From Lachnospiraceae bacterium KGMB03038 (GTDB taxonomy: Bacteria > Bacillota > Clostridia > Lachnospirales > Lachnospiraceae), in contig CP041667.1 in NCBI GenBank assembly GCA_007361935.1, positions 1,640,501 through 1,704,500 on the forward strand: a stretch of 64,000 nucleotides of DNA, written 5' to 3'. This document shows positions 6,086 to 15,055 of this stretch, piece after piece. Numbering within the stretch: the stretch's first letter is position 1; the number at the start of each line of letters is the position of its first letter. A program made the translations under genes and the position numbers. Below the pieces are notes generated by a model. That model was not told the origin of the DNA and searched no databases. It worked only from the letters and a program-made list of their open reading frames with translations.

Positions 6086-9049
6086 ATGATGAGAGGGAGA
6101 AAATGGCGTGGCTGCCTGGGAATTTTTGTGCTGACCGCAGCGCTTTGGTGTTTGGCGGTTCCTGTAATGGCCGGGCCTGATACGGAAGAGGCAGTTGATG
6201 TTGAGCCGGGATCCACAACGGAGATGGAACCGGATCAGACGTATCAGATTTCTAGTCCGGCAGAAACTATGACTTCTTACATTTTTAAGTTTACCCCTCA
6301 GGAAGACGGCGGATATTATCTGGAATATGACGGCGAGATCAATGGTTATGAACTGGGACTGGAGTACTATGTGACGGACGGGGAAGAAAATCTTCTTGCC
6401 GGCGGTAATGGCTCCGGATACTATATGCTGAAGGCGGGAGAGACTTATGTGTTCGATATGGATGCAATCCCTAACTACCGGGGGGCGGCCGCCGCAGGCC
6501 AACTGACCATGACGAAAGAGTATGATTGGAACGAGTGTGTCTATGTAGACGGAAATCAAATCGCCACAGAACTCGCTCAGAATTTCAAGATTCTATACCT
6601 CCCGGACGGAGTGAGGGGGATGAAAGACAATTCATACGTTTATGGGATCTATACGCTGATTCTGCCGGATTCCATTCAAGATCCGGTTGACCATATGGAT
6701 TTCTGGACCGCTTCCTACCGCTACGAGACAGCAGGGACTTCCGGGCGATATCTGGCGGAGGACGGCGTGCTCTATGATCAAAAGGACAGAATCCTGCGGT
6801 ATGTTCCTCCTGTGAGAGAGGGGAGCTACACGGTCAAAGATGGTACAAAAGAAATTGGAAGCAGCGCGTTTGAGGGGACAAACCTAGAAGAAGTAATCTT
6901 TCCGGATTCTGTGGAAACTCTCTCAAGCTTTGGGAAGAGCGAGACGCTGAAAAGAATTAAGCTTCCGGCTGATGCTTATGGAATGAGCGCAGAAGCTTTC
7001 CAAAGCCTATATGCCCTTGAGTCCCTTGAGGTCTCGGAGGCAAGCGAGAGATACGAGAGCAGGGACGGCGTGCTTTTCAGCGACAATTCTGACGGCACAT
7101 GGACGCTGGAATTTTATCCCATCGGGAAGGAAGACCTCTCTTACACGATCCCAGAGGATGTGAGCTGGCTGGCCTCGGGATCTTTCGCGCAAAGCGGTAC
7201 GGAAGATGAGGCGGTACGGAACCTGAAATATCTTACGATTCCGGAGACGGTCATAAACTTGAATGGGTTTCTTCAGGCCGGAAACGGCTACAGCGTCTAT
7301 ACAGAGCTGACACTTAGAGGCTATGAAGGCTCGGCAGCCCATCAATATTACCTGGAGAATTTTATTTTCAGCGACCAGATCAAGTGGGAGACGATCGGAG
7401 AAGACGGAGAAGATGAGAAACGGGACTTTACGCTTAAAGTCGATAATAACAGTTTCCAGCATTTGGGAGTGGGAACGAAGGAAAGCGGATTCTGGGGCAC
7501 AGACGGGATTGAACTGACGGATGAGGATTACCAGAAATTATTCCGCCATGAGATGGAGGATGGCGTACGCGACTATTTGAGAAACTACATCAATGGCGAT
7601 GTGAAATGGAAAGGATCCTGCCATGGGATCGCCACGGTCATCGGGCGAGTGTTTAACCAGGATATGACGGTCGCGGAGGTTTCGGACAGCGGAAGATCCT
7701 GCGTTTATGATCTGGATCAGCCCTATGAGGATCAGGAGTATCTGTCTGCTATCAGTTATTATCAGTTGATGCAGTATGTGGATGATCCGGGGATTCATGA
7801 ACTGGCTTCGGTTTATCACAAAAGGCCCGGTATGATAGGAAGTCTTTTAGATTTTCTGAAAGGGACAGATTCGGGAGAGATGTCTTCTCCGGCGGAATTT
7901 GAGAATTTTTTTGATACGATGAGATCTTCTCTGGACGAAGGGAAGATTTTACTCCTCCGCAGTCCCAGCCACACTGTTTTGGTGACGGGTTATGAGACAA
8001 CAAACCAGGGTTATACTTTTCAGATTTATGATGAAAACAGCGTGAACAGCGAACATCCAGAAGGTGAACTTTATGAATGGAAGGTAAGCAAGGATTTTAT
8101 GAAGTTTAGCTGCGCCGGCTTTTTCACACATGATGGGGAACCCTTTAATGAAAAAACCTTCGGATGGCTTTCCATTTTACTGCCTTCTGAGACGGACCAG
8201 GGCCATATGGCGGAGCCCAAAGAGGATGTGACCGATATCCTGATCGATGCGATGGACCGCTTTACAATCCGGGATTCAAAGGGAAATACCTTGAAAAGTG
8301 ACGGAAAACAGGAAGTGGAAGCGACCATGGAGGTGGAAGAGCTTCAGACGATCAATTCCACCCTGGGAGATGACGCGCAGGGGTCTTTGGAGTGTAAATT
8401 TACGGTGCCGGATGAGGAGACCTACCAGATTTCTGACCTGGGAGAAGAGGCCGGGATTTCCCTCTACAATGACAAGGGATACCTGTCGCTTCGCGGAACT
8501 GGGATCAGATCCGCGAAGATGACGCCGGGAGAAGGCATTGAGATTCAAGGGGAAAAGGGCGGTTCTTTTACGGCTGTTATCGACACTGACGAGAAGGTCG
8601 CAGAAAATGAGACCGGACTTATTTCTGTTTCCGGTACGGTAAAAGGAGATGGAGCGATCAAAATCCAGACTTCCGGTGAGACAGTGACGATTAATTCGGA
8701 AAATGATATAGAGGATCTGAAATTGGAATCCTTTGTGGAGAATGAAGCGCTTCCGCTGAAGATAGAAAACAGCCAGGGAGGCGATAATCTGAAAGCAGGT
8801 GAAGCGGTTGCTGTAAAGGCGACTGATTTTGGAAAACAGGATGATTCAAACGACCCCAATGGGGATGAAACGAACTCTGGAGATGCGGGATCAAACAATC
8901 CGGGAAAAGGAAATCCAAGCGAAGAGAATCACACGCCGGATACAGGAGATGTCAGAGCAGGCAGATATCTATTTGGCTTTTTGATATCAGGAATGGTAAT
9001 CTGTGGGACAATATACTTGAAGAAAAGGGTTCAATGGAAACAAAGATAG
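6086..9049 (+). CDS. Sortase-anchored surface protein with leucine-rich repeats and a putative papain-like protease domain
   Basis: A 987-residue extracellular protein. Residues 1-30 are a signal peptide (RGRKWRG, hydrophobic core, VMAGP). About 50-160 form a beta-rich domain. About 210-450 contain BspA-type leucine-rich-repeat-like segments (TKEIGSSAFEGTNLEEVIFP, SGSFAQSG...LKYLTIPE). About 460-720 resembles a papain/C39-like fold: WKGSCHG with Cys512, SPSHTVLVTGYE with His629 and IYDENS with Asp649/Asn651 give a Cys-His-Asn/Asp order. The tail carries a Gly/Asn/Ser-rich linker, a TPDTGD sorting motif (950-955, an LPXTG variant), a membrane helix and a basic end (KKRVQWKQR). Likely exported and fixed to peptidoglycan; it may cleave or bind host or community proteins (inference). 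It stands between housekeeping genes, and a bidirectional terminator follows. Confidence 0.75.
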   Translation: MMRGRKWRGCLGIFVLTAALWCLAVPVMAGPDTEEAVDVEPGSTTEMEPDQTYQISSPAETMTSYIFKFTPQEDGGYYLEYDGEINGYELGLEYYVTDGEENLLAGGNGSGYYMLKAGETYVFDMDAIPNYRGAAAAGQLTMTKEYDWNECVYVDGNQIATELAQNFKILYLPDGVRGMKDNSYVYGIYTLILPDSIQDPVDHMDFWTASYRYETAGTSGRYLAEDGVLYDQKDRILRYVPPVREGSYTVKDGTKEIGSSAFEGTNLEEVIFPDSVETLSSFGKSETLKRIKLPADAYGMSAEAFQSLYALESLEVSEASERYESRDGVLFSDNSDGTWTLEFYPIGKEDLSYTIPEDVSWLASGSFAQSGTEDEAVRNLKYLTIPETVINLNGFLQAGNGYSVYTELTLRGYEGSAAHQYYLENFIFSDQIKWETIGEDGEDEKRDFTLKVDNNSFQHLGVGTKESGFWGTDGIELTDEDYQKLFRHEMEDGVRDYLRNYINGDVKWKGSCHGIATVIGRVFNQDMTVAEVSDSGRSCVYDLDQPYEDQEYLSAISYYQLMQYVDDPGIHELASVYHKRPGMIGSLLDFLKGTDSGEMSSPAEFENFFDTMRSSLDEGKILLLRSPSHTVLVTGYETTNQGYTFQIYDENSVNSEHPEGELYEWKVSKDFMKFSCAGFFTHDGEPFNEKTFGWLSILLPSETDQGHMAEPKEDVTDILIDAMDRFTIRDSKGNTLKSDGKQEVEATMEVEELQTINSTLGDDAQGSLECKFTVPDEETYQISDLGEEAGISLYNDKGYLSLRGTGIRSAKMTPGEGIEIQGEKGGSFTAVIDTDEKVAENETGLISVSGTVKGDGAIKIQTSGETVTINSENDIEDLKLESFVENEALPLKIENSQGGDNLKAGEAVAVKATDFGKQDDSNDPNGDETNSGDAGSNNPGKGNPSEENHTPDTGDVRAGRYLFGFLISGMVICGTIYLKKRVQWKQR

Positions 9050-9051
9050 TA

Positions 9052-9078
9052 AATAAGCTCGCCAAAGGCGGGCTTATT
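9052..9078. terminator. Bidirectional terminator between the surface protein gene and tmcAL
   Basis: AATAAGCTCGCC (9052-9063) pairs with GGCGGGCTTATT (9067-9078) around an AAA loop, one T-G pair, followed by TTT; the A-rich upstream side lets it also serve the convergent minus-strand gene. Confidence 0.8.
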
Positions 9079-9115
9079 TTGCGGAAAATAGAGGGTTCCC
9101 ATTGAACAGGCAAGG

Positions 9116-10399
9116 TCAGCAGCGGACGATCTGCTGCTGGTATTCGCTGATGAAGGGGAGCTTATACTTGTCTGTGATCACGCTTTCGTAGAGGTCGGCG
9201 GCGAAGATATCCTGTTCGATCATGCGGGCGGCGGCTCCGGTAAAAGTTTCCGTCTGAGAGAGCTTGGTGACCAGCGGGATCTGGGAGCTTCTCTTGAGTT
9301 GGGAGAAAAATGGGGCCGAGTCTTTCCGGAAACCAAGGATCCTGGCGTAAGGGCATCCGCCTTCCTCCTGATACGAGAGCATGTCCGCTCTGGTAATATG
9401 GAGAAGGATGTGGAACAGACTGCGGCTTATGCGGGAATAGGTCAGTTCTTTTGTCTTCAGCAGACCGCAGAACTGATCAAAATGCAGGAAATCATTCCGG
9501 CAGTTCATGATCCGATTTGCCAGCTCTTCTGACACATCCTGATATTTGACCAGGCTGTCTCTGGATTCCTTCATAAGCTGATATTTTAAAAGTAAAGAAA
9601 AGTCGTCGCTGTAGACAGGATAGCGTTTCCGGTAACTTTCTTCTAAAAGCCGGATGCAGGAAGGAGGAACCTGGCCTTCCAGCCTTGTCATTGTCTCTGA
9701 TAGTGTAGGCTCGTCAAAAAGACCGTCAGATTCCAGATGAATAGAATTGCCGGCAAATTCCAAAAGTCTTCGTATGGCGGAGGCTGAGCTGCAGCTTTCA
9801 GAAAGTTGTGTGTCGTGGTAGCCGGAGACCTTGCGCTGGATGGTATAGGCTTTCATTGGACTGTTGTTCCGATGAAGGGCTTTCAGGTACTCGATGCCAA
9901 GGATATTATTCGGCTGTTCCAGGATCAGATCCAGTCTATCATCTTTGAAATAAGCTTTAAGTGCCATTTGTCTGGCCAATGGAAAAGACATACCGTTCCG
10001 AAGGCCTTCCTGGAGTGAAAATTGGTATTCCTGCGGCTCGTCCGCCGTAACTTTGGCAATCTCATCCAGGAGGGAAAAATCCCCGCACTCACTCCCAAAA
10101 CAAATAGCGTCCACACAGCCCAGGCGTTCCAGCAAGGAGACGGCGCCGACGGCAAAATACTCGGCGCTTCCAGTGGCCCAGCAGACGGGAAGTTCCAGGA
10201 CAATGGAGACTCCAGCCTCTAAAGCGACCTTTGTCCGAAGGCGTTTAGGCATGATGGCTGGGGCTCCTCTCTGCACATAGTTTCCGCTCATAACAGCGAT
10301 GGCAGCATCTGCGCCGGCAATGTCAAGCGCCTGTTCTAAATGATAGAGATGACCGTTGTGAAAAGGGTTGTACTCTGTGATCAATCCGACAATTTTCAT
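9116..10399 (-). CDS. tmcAL: tRNA(Met) cytidine acetate ligase (YlbM family)
   Basis: A 427-residue protein beginning MKIVGLITEYNPFHNGHLYHL. The EYNPFHNGH nucleotidyltransferase signature, the downstream VMSGNYVQRGAPA and LELPVCWATGSAEYFA are characteristic of the YlbM family, shown in Bacillus to join acetate to the wobble cytidine C34 of elongator tRNA-Met using ATP, giving N4-acetylcytidine. Length matches the family. It is transcribed alone toward the terminator at 9052, divergently from mgtE. No clear ribosome site stronger than AAGGAG (on the minus strand, 10406-10411) is needed; spacing is 6. Confidence 0.92.
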   Translation of the reverse strand: MKIVGLITEYNPFHNGHLYHLEQALDIAGADAAIAVMSGNYVQRGAPAIMPKRLRTKVALEAGVSIVLELPVCWATGSAEYFAVGAVSLLERLGCVDAICFGSECGDFSLLDEIAKVTADEPQEYQFSLQEGLRNGMSFPLARQMALKAYFKDDRLDLILEQPNNILGIEYLKALHRNNSPMKAYTIQRKVSGYHDTQLSESCSSASAIRRLLEFAGNSIHLESDGLFDEPTLSETMTRLEGQVPPSCIRLLEESYRKRYPVYSDDFSLLLKYQLMKESRDSLVKYQDVSEELANRIMNCRNDFLHFDQFCGLLKTKELTYSRISRSLFHILLHITRADMLSYQEEGGCPYARILGFRKDSAPFFSQLKRSSQIPLVTKLSQTETFTGAAARMIEQDIFAADLYESVITDKYKLPFISEYQQQIVRC

Positions 10400-10410
10400 G
10401 AAGAATCTCC

Positions 10411-10439
10411 TTGTATATCTTTTTCAAATTGATTATACT
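10411..10439 (+). promoter_or_regulatory. Probable sigma-A promoter of mgtE
   Basis: TTGTAT (10411-10416), a 17-base spacer and TATACT (10434-10439), 44 bases before the mgtE start. No magnesium-sensing M-box leader fits into this short space. Confidence 0.5.
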
Positions 10440-10482
10440 ATAGAAAGACTGACCAGGCAAATATCAGAAAGGAGGGAGATTC

Positions 10483-11907
10483 ATGGGAGACGAAAAAAGA
10501 ACCAACGGACCAGAAGCTCAAGAAGTGGTTCCCGAACAGACGTGGGAGAATCCGGAGGAGCGCGCGGAACTGACAGAAGAACGAATCCTGGACATGTTGG
10601 AAAACCGGCAGTACAAGGAATTGAAAGAAGAGCTGGAGAATAACATGTATCCTGTGGATCTGGCCGATATTCTGGAAGAATTTGACCAAAAACACCTGGT
10701 CATGGTATTCCGTCTTCTGGCGAAAGAAGAGGCGGCAGAAACCTTTACCTACATGAACAGCGACATGAGAGAGCTTCTGATCAATGCCCTGACGGACTCC
10801 GAGCTGGAAGAAGTCATGGAAGAAATGTATCTGGACGATACGGTAGACGTTTTGGAAGAGATGCCGGCAAACGTAGTGGACAGACTGCTTCTTGCCACAG
10901 ATGAGGAGACCAGGACCCAGATCAATCAGCTGCTTCAGTATCCGGAGGACAGCGCCGGAAGCGTGATGAATGTGGATTACATCGCGCTTAGGAAAGAGAT
11001 GACAGTGGCGGAATCCATCCTGAAGATACGGCAGGTGGGAATTAATAAGGAGACCATCTATACCTGTTATGTGACGGAGAAGCGGAAGCTGATCGGACAG
11101 GTTGATGTGAAAGAACTGCTGACTACCAGCGAGTCTAAGACTATCGAAGAGATTATGGAGACCAATCTTCTGTACGCCCATACTACGGATGATCAGGAAG
11201 ATGTGGCAAAGACTATTAATAAGTACGGACTGATCGCTCTTCCGATTGTAGATCATGAGTTCTGTATGGTGGGAATCGTAACGGTAGACGACGCCATGGC
11301 AGTATTACAGGAAGAAACAACGGAAGATATCAGTATCATGGCCGGTGTCAGCCCTAGCGAAGAGTCCTACTTTGGAACAACGATCCTGGAACATGTGAAA
11401 AGCCGTCTTCCCTGGCTGTTATTCCTTATGCTGTCCGCAACGGTGACGCAGATGATCATGAACAGTTACGAAGCGGCGCTTGCGGTCATGCCGCAGCTTG
11501 CGGGATTTATCCCCATGCTGACGGGAACTGGAGGAAACTGCGGTTCCCAGAGTTCCACCCTGGTGATCCGGGGACTGGCGGTTGGAGAGATTGAATTTGC
11601 GGATCTTTTGAAAGTAATCTGGAAAGAAGTACGGATCGCTGTCTGTATCAGCGTGGTCCTGGCCGTGGTGAACGGTGTGAGGATCGTTGTGATGGGACAA
11701 GGAGACGCGCTGATGGCCCTGACGATCGGCATCACCATGGCCTGTACGGTAGTGATCGCCAAAGTGGTGGGATGTACCCTGCCTTTGATCGCCAAGAGAG
11801 TGGGATTGGATCCGGCGATCATGGCGACTCCCCTGATCTCTACCCTGGTGGATATCAGCACCATCAGCGTATATTTCGCGATCGTAAGCTATGTATTCCA
11901 TCTGTGA
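10483..11907 (+). CDS. mgtE: Magnesium transporter MgtE
   Basis: A 474-residue MgtE. Residues 1-150 form the acidic N-domain (LADILEEFDQKHLVMVFRLLAKEEAAE), followed by two CBS domains (about 155-280, including SAGSVMNVDYIAL and ALPIVDHEFCMVGIVTVDDA), a plug helix and five membrane helices to the C-terminus with the pore motif PMLTGTGGNCGSQSSTL. The channel lets magnesium in and is closed by magnesium bound at the cytoplasmic domains. GGAGGGAG lies just upstream of the ATG. The regulator gene that follows is probably read separately or through. Confidence 0.95.
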   Translation: MGDEKRTNGPEAQEVVPEQTWENPEERAELTEERILDMLENRQYKELKEELENNMYPVDLADILEEFDQKHLVMVFRLLAKEEAAETFTYMNSDMRELLINALTDSELEEVMEEMYLDDTVDVLEEMPANVVDRLLLATDEETRTQINQLLQYPEDSAGSVMNVDYIALRKEMTVAESILKIRQVGINKETIYTCYVTEKRKLIGQVDVKELLTTSESKTIEEIMETNLLYAHTTDDQEDVAKTINKYGLIALPIVDHEFCMVGIVTVDDAMAVLQEETTEDISIMAGVSPSEESYFGTTILEHVKSRLPWLLFLMLSATVTQMIMNSYEAALAVMPQLAGFIPMLTGTGGNCGSQSSTLVIRGLAVGEIEFADLLKVIWKEVRIAVCISVVLAVVNGVRIVVMGQGDALMALTIGITMACTVVIAKVVGCTLPLIAKRVGLDPAIMATPLISTLVDISTISVYFAIVSYVFHL

Positions 11908-11964
11908 GAAAAGATATATTTGAGAAGAAGGCAGAGAGTATGTTCTGGCAGGAGGCTAGGAGAC

Positions 11965-13551
11965 ATGGCAGTAACATATAGGGAATTGCTGGGGACAAGG
12001 TACTTTAGGAAATTTAGGGTAGAGGCGGGAACCAAGGGACTGGAGAAAAAGATCGGCCTAGTTCTTACCTGTGAGGAAGCATTGAGTGATAAAAACAGCT
12101 ATGTGTTTTTATGCAAGATGTCTTATCATCAAAAAGAAATTTCCCTGGATTTTGTTCGGGAGATCATTGAACGGGGATATTCCGGACTGGGAGTACAAAA
12201 AGAGGACGGGGAACCGTTTGATCCGGAAATCCGGAAGTTCTGCGAGGAGAACAATTTTCCATTGATCCGTATTCCGAAACAGGCACATTATATGGATATC
12301 GTAAGAAATGTGGATAGTTTATGCGTTGACAGAAAGGTTCAGAATATTTACGACATCATTAATATCCAAACAAGCAATGATCATGATGCGAAACTGGCGA
12401 AAACGATACATTCTCTTTCTGTCGATCTTGAGCGGGATGTGAAGATTTACGATCTCTTTTCCAGGAAGATTTTTCTGCCTGATGGACGGATTCTGCGAAA
12501 TGTGGAGACATCTCAGTATGAATCTGTCTGGAATCCTGCCGGAGATTTTCAAAAGAAGGATCTGGCGGAGAGAATTCCCATGTATCTTTTGTCCTGCGAC
12601 AACGAAGAAGAGACGAGGCGGATCATCCTGCCTATTCATCTGCGCGGGGAGACGCTCGGATATCTGACAATTGAAGCGGGAGGCCTGGAAAAAGATTATA
12701 ACTCCTTATACAGCATTAAGATTACGTATCTTTTTGTGGTGTCGGAATATAAGCTGGTGTATCAGGAGGTCGAGAAAGAAAACGAAACCCGGGATGAGAT
12801 TCTGCGGGACATTGCCAAAGGGATATTGAATATTGACGATGTATATTTTATGAAATATTTTGGCAAAGACAAGATGCGTCCTTTTACGATTGTGGCGATT
12901 CGGCAATTTACCGAAGACCTGAATATGTTTATGCGCAGGGAACGGATTGAGGAATGTATTTATCATCATTTAAACAGAAAGGATGTGTTTCTTGGGATTT
13001 TGGACTTCAATGAGCTGGTGCTCCTTGTAGCTCAGGATCGTCAGAACAGGGAACTCCAGCTTAAGACCCTTCTTGGGAGAATCGCAGAAGATTTGAAAGA
13101 TGATATGCCAAGGGCACGGTTTGCGTTTGGAATCTCAGAAACATATACAGGAATCGAAAAACTTGGAGCCGTTTACGAGGAAAGTTTAGGGTGCTTAGAG
13201 CGGGGAACGATGCTGGCCCCGGAGCAAGAGATCTTTTCAGAAGAAGACCTGGGTCCATTTCAATTATTTGATTTGAGAAGAATGAAGGAGCGTGGGCCGA
13301 AGATGTATGCAGAGTTCGCGGAACCATTCTTGCGGGAGAAGGATGGAAAAGAGTTGCTTTTGACCTTAAGAGAATACTTGCGGTGTGGTTCCTCTGTTTC
13401 AGCAACCGCGAAAAAGATGTATCTTCATAACAACACAATCCGCTACCGGATCGAAAAGATAGAGGAAATCCTGGGAGTAAGCCTCAAGGATCCGTTTACC
13501 AGATTGAAGGCGGAAATTCTGCTGGAAATTTTTTGCGACAAAAACGCTTAA
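11965..13551 (+). CDS. CdaR/PucR-type transcriptional regulator, probably of the adjacent ectoine-like catabolic operon
   Basis: A 528-residue protein. Residues 1-130 match a PucR N-terminal sensor domain (YRELLGTRYFRKFRVEAGTKGLEKKIG, and IRIPKQAHYMDIV). The middle is a GAF-like or diguanylate-cyclase-like region. The last 60 residues are the PucR C-terminal helix-turn-helix: LLLTLREYLRCGSSVSATAK, then MYLHNNTIRYRIEKIEEILG. Such regulators usually activate catabolic genes when a pathway substrate binds. The ATG at 11965 is chosen because GGAGG lies 9 bases upstream and the conserved domain begins right after it; upstream in-frame starts lack this. It directly precedes the operon at 13810-20367 and is divided from it by a strong terminator, so it is most likely the local regulator (inference). 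Confidence 0.85.
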   Translation: MAVTYRELLGTRYFRKFRVEAGTKGLEKKIGLVLTCEEALSDKNSYVFLCKMSYHQKEISLDFVREIIERGYSGLGVQKEDGEPFDPEIRKFCEENNFPLIRIPKQAHYMDIVRNVDSLCVDRKVQNIYDIINIQTSNDHDAKLAKTIHSLSVDLERDVKIYDLFSRKIFLPDGRILRNVETSQYESVWNPAGDFQKKDLAERIPMYLLSCDNEEETRRIILPIHLRGETLGYLTIEAGGLEKDYNSLYSIKITYLFVVSEYKLVYQEVEKENETRDEILRDIAKGILNIDDVYFMKYFGKDKMRPFTIVAIRQFTEDLNMFMRRERIEECIYHHLNRKDVFLGILDFNELVLLVAQDRQNRELQLKTLLGRIAEDLKDDMPRARFAFGISETYTGIEKLGAVYEESLGCLERGTMLAPEQEIFSEEDLGPFQLFDLRRMKERGPKMYAEFAEPFLREKDGKELLLTLREYLRCGSSVSATAKKMYLHNNTIRYRIEKIEEILGVSLKDPFTRLKAEILLEIFCDKNA

Positions 13552-13577
13552 TCAAAAATCAAAAGCGAAAATCGATG

Positions 13578-13622
13578 CAGCCGGATGATTTTCAGATGTC
13601 TGAAAATCATCCGGCTGTTTTT
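13578..13622 (+). terminator. Strong terminator after the regulator gene
   Basis: A perfect 18-bp stem (13578-13595 with 13600-13617), loop ATGT, then a T run. It isolates the regulator from the operon downstream. Confidence 0.9.
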
Positions 13623-13649
13623 ATATTCTGTCGGATCAAAGAAAAAGGA

Positions 13650-13708
13650 TTTTGTAAGAAGCTACAAAAAGAACCAGGGTTTTCAAATAATCCTACAGTG
13701 CTACAAAA
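13650..13708. promoter_or_regulatory. Candidate operator in the control region of the catabolic operon
   Basis: TTTTGTA (13650-13656) and TACAAAA (13663-13669) form an inverted repeat with a 6-base spacer, and a further TACAAAA half-site, within a longer GCTACAAAA repeat, occurs at 13702-13708. The whole lies between the regulator's terminator and the first operon gene, where an activator such as the CdaR-type protein would bind. I found no convincing -35/-10 pair between here and 13810. Function is inference. Confidence 0.4.
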
Positions 13709-13809
13709 GAAAAGAAATTCTTTGGAATTCTCTCTATGTTAATCTCAATGGGGGCGTTATAGAATCGAGACAAGTACAAAGCAGACAGGGAGAAAGGAGG
13801 AAAACTGCT

Positions 13810-15039
13810 ATGATACAAAAGCTTGGAGACATTGACGCTTTATTGGAAAAGCATGACACCTACAGACATCATTGCCTGAATCTGATTGCTTCGGAGAATT
13901 ACGCAAGTAAAAGAGTAAGAGGGTATCTTTGTTCGGATTTTAATAACAGATATGGCTGTTATACGACATTGAAACCAGAAGAACGGGAGTATACAGGCAA
14001 TAAGTACATCAATGAATTTGAACTGGAAACTCATGAGCTGGTGAGAGAGATTTTTGGAGGAACGTATGTGGATCTCCGGCCGATCAGCGGCCACATGGCA
14101 GGGATGGCAGTTGTTCTTGGAATCTTAAAACCGCATGATTTGGTGATTGAAGTGTCTTTGGAGGATTGGGGGCATGGGCTGGTGGGGCCGATGTGCCAGA
14201 TCAGTCAGCTTGGGGAAACGATACGTGTGGAATATATGCCATTTCAAAATGGAGAAGTGGATATAGACGGATTGATTCAAATGGCAAGGGAGAAACGGCC
14301 AAAGCTGGTGATCTTTGGAGGCTCAGGGACACTCTTTCCAGAGCCGGTAGAGCAGTTTGTGGAGACGGCGGAGGAACTGGGAATCGTAGTGGCCTATGAT
14401 GCCTCTCATGTGACGGGGCTGATCGCGGGCAGGCAGTTTCCGAATCCTATTGAGCATGGAGCGGATATAGTATTTGGGAGCACCCATAAATCTTTCCCGG
14501 GACCACAGGGGGGATTTGTGATCAGTAATAAACCGGAATTGATGAAACAGATTGGAGACGCGCTTTCTCCGTCCCTTGTAACCAGCCATCATATTGTGCG
14601 GCTTCCTGCTTTTGCGGCTTCTCTTTTGGAAATGAAGGAATTTGGAGAAGACTACGCAAAGCAAATAGTAAAGAACGCGCGCAGCCTTGCGGAAGCGCTG
14701 CATAAATACGGATTTCATGTGCTTGGAGATGAAGCCAAGGGATTTACGCAAAGCCATCTTCTTCTGGTAGATTTGGAAGATCTGGTGGAAACTGCGCCGG
14801 GAAAACTGCTGGAGAAGGCCGGGATTTTGTGCTCTGATGATTTTTCCGGAGCGAGTGCGCAGATCCGGATCGGAACGCCAGAAGTCACCAGATTTGGAAT
14901 GAAAGAGGCGGAAATGCAAGAAATTGCCAAATTCTTTAAAAGGGCCATTATAGACAAAGAAAGTACCGAAATTTTGGCAAAGGAAGTTGGAGAATTTGTC
15001 AAAGACTTCGATAAGCCAAGGTATTGCTTTGAAAATTGA
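13810..15039 (+). CDS. Serine hydroxymethyltransferase-like PLP enzyme, divergent; possible aldolase of the catabolic operon
   Basis: A 409-residue fold-type I PLP enzyme. It keeps LIASENYAS near the N-terminus, RPISGHMAGMAV, AYDASHVTGLIAG and the PLP lysine motif STHKSFPGPQGG (Lys227), as in serine hydroxymethyltransferase. But the region between (SLEDWGHGLVGP, FGGSGTLFPEP) differs from ordinary GlyA, and this copy heads a catabolic operon, so it is probably not the housekeeping enzyme. SHMT and its relatives cleave beta-hydroxy amino acids into glycine plus an aldehyde; together with the aldehyde dehydrogenase at the end of the operon this suggests a retro-aldol step (inference). The real start is the ATG at 13810 after AGAAAGGAGG; the open frame reaches further upstream only by running through the terminator. 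Confidence 0.75.
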   Translation: MIQKLGDIDALLEKHDTYRHHCLNLIASENYASKRVRGYLCSDFNNRYGCYTTLKPEEREYTGNKYINEFELETHELVREIFGGTYVDLRPISGHMAGMAVVLGILKPHDLVIEVSLEDWGHGLVGPMCQISQLGETIRVEYMPFQNGEVDIDGLIQMAREKRPKLVIFGGSGTLFPEPVEQFVETAEELGIVVAYDASHVTGLIAGRQFPNPIEHGADIVFGSTHKSFPGPQGGFVISNKPELMKQIGDALSPSLVTSHHIVRLPAFAASLLEMKEFGEDYAKQIVKNARSLAEALHKYGFHVLGDEAKGFTQSHLLLVDLEDLVETAPGKLLEKAGILCSDDFSGASAQIRIGTPEVTRFGMKEAEMQEIAKFFKRAIIDKESTEILAKEVGEFVKDFDKPRYCFEN

Positions 15040-15055
15040 GAAGGAGGAAGAACAG

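Noticed and set aside
10400..10482. Magnesium-sensing M-box before mgtE
   Set aside because: Only 83 bases separate mgtE from the divergent gene, and they contain a plain promoter and ribosome site.
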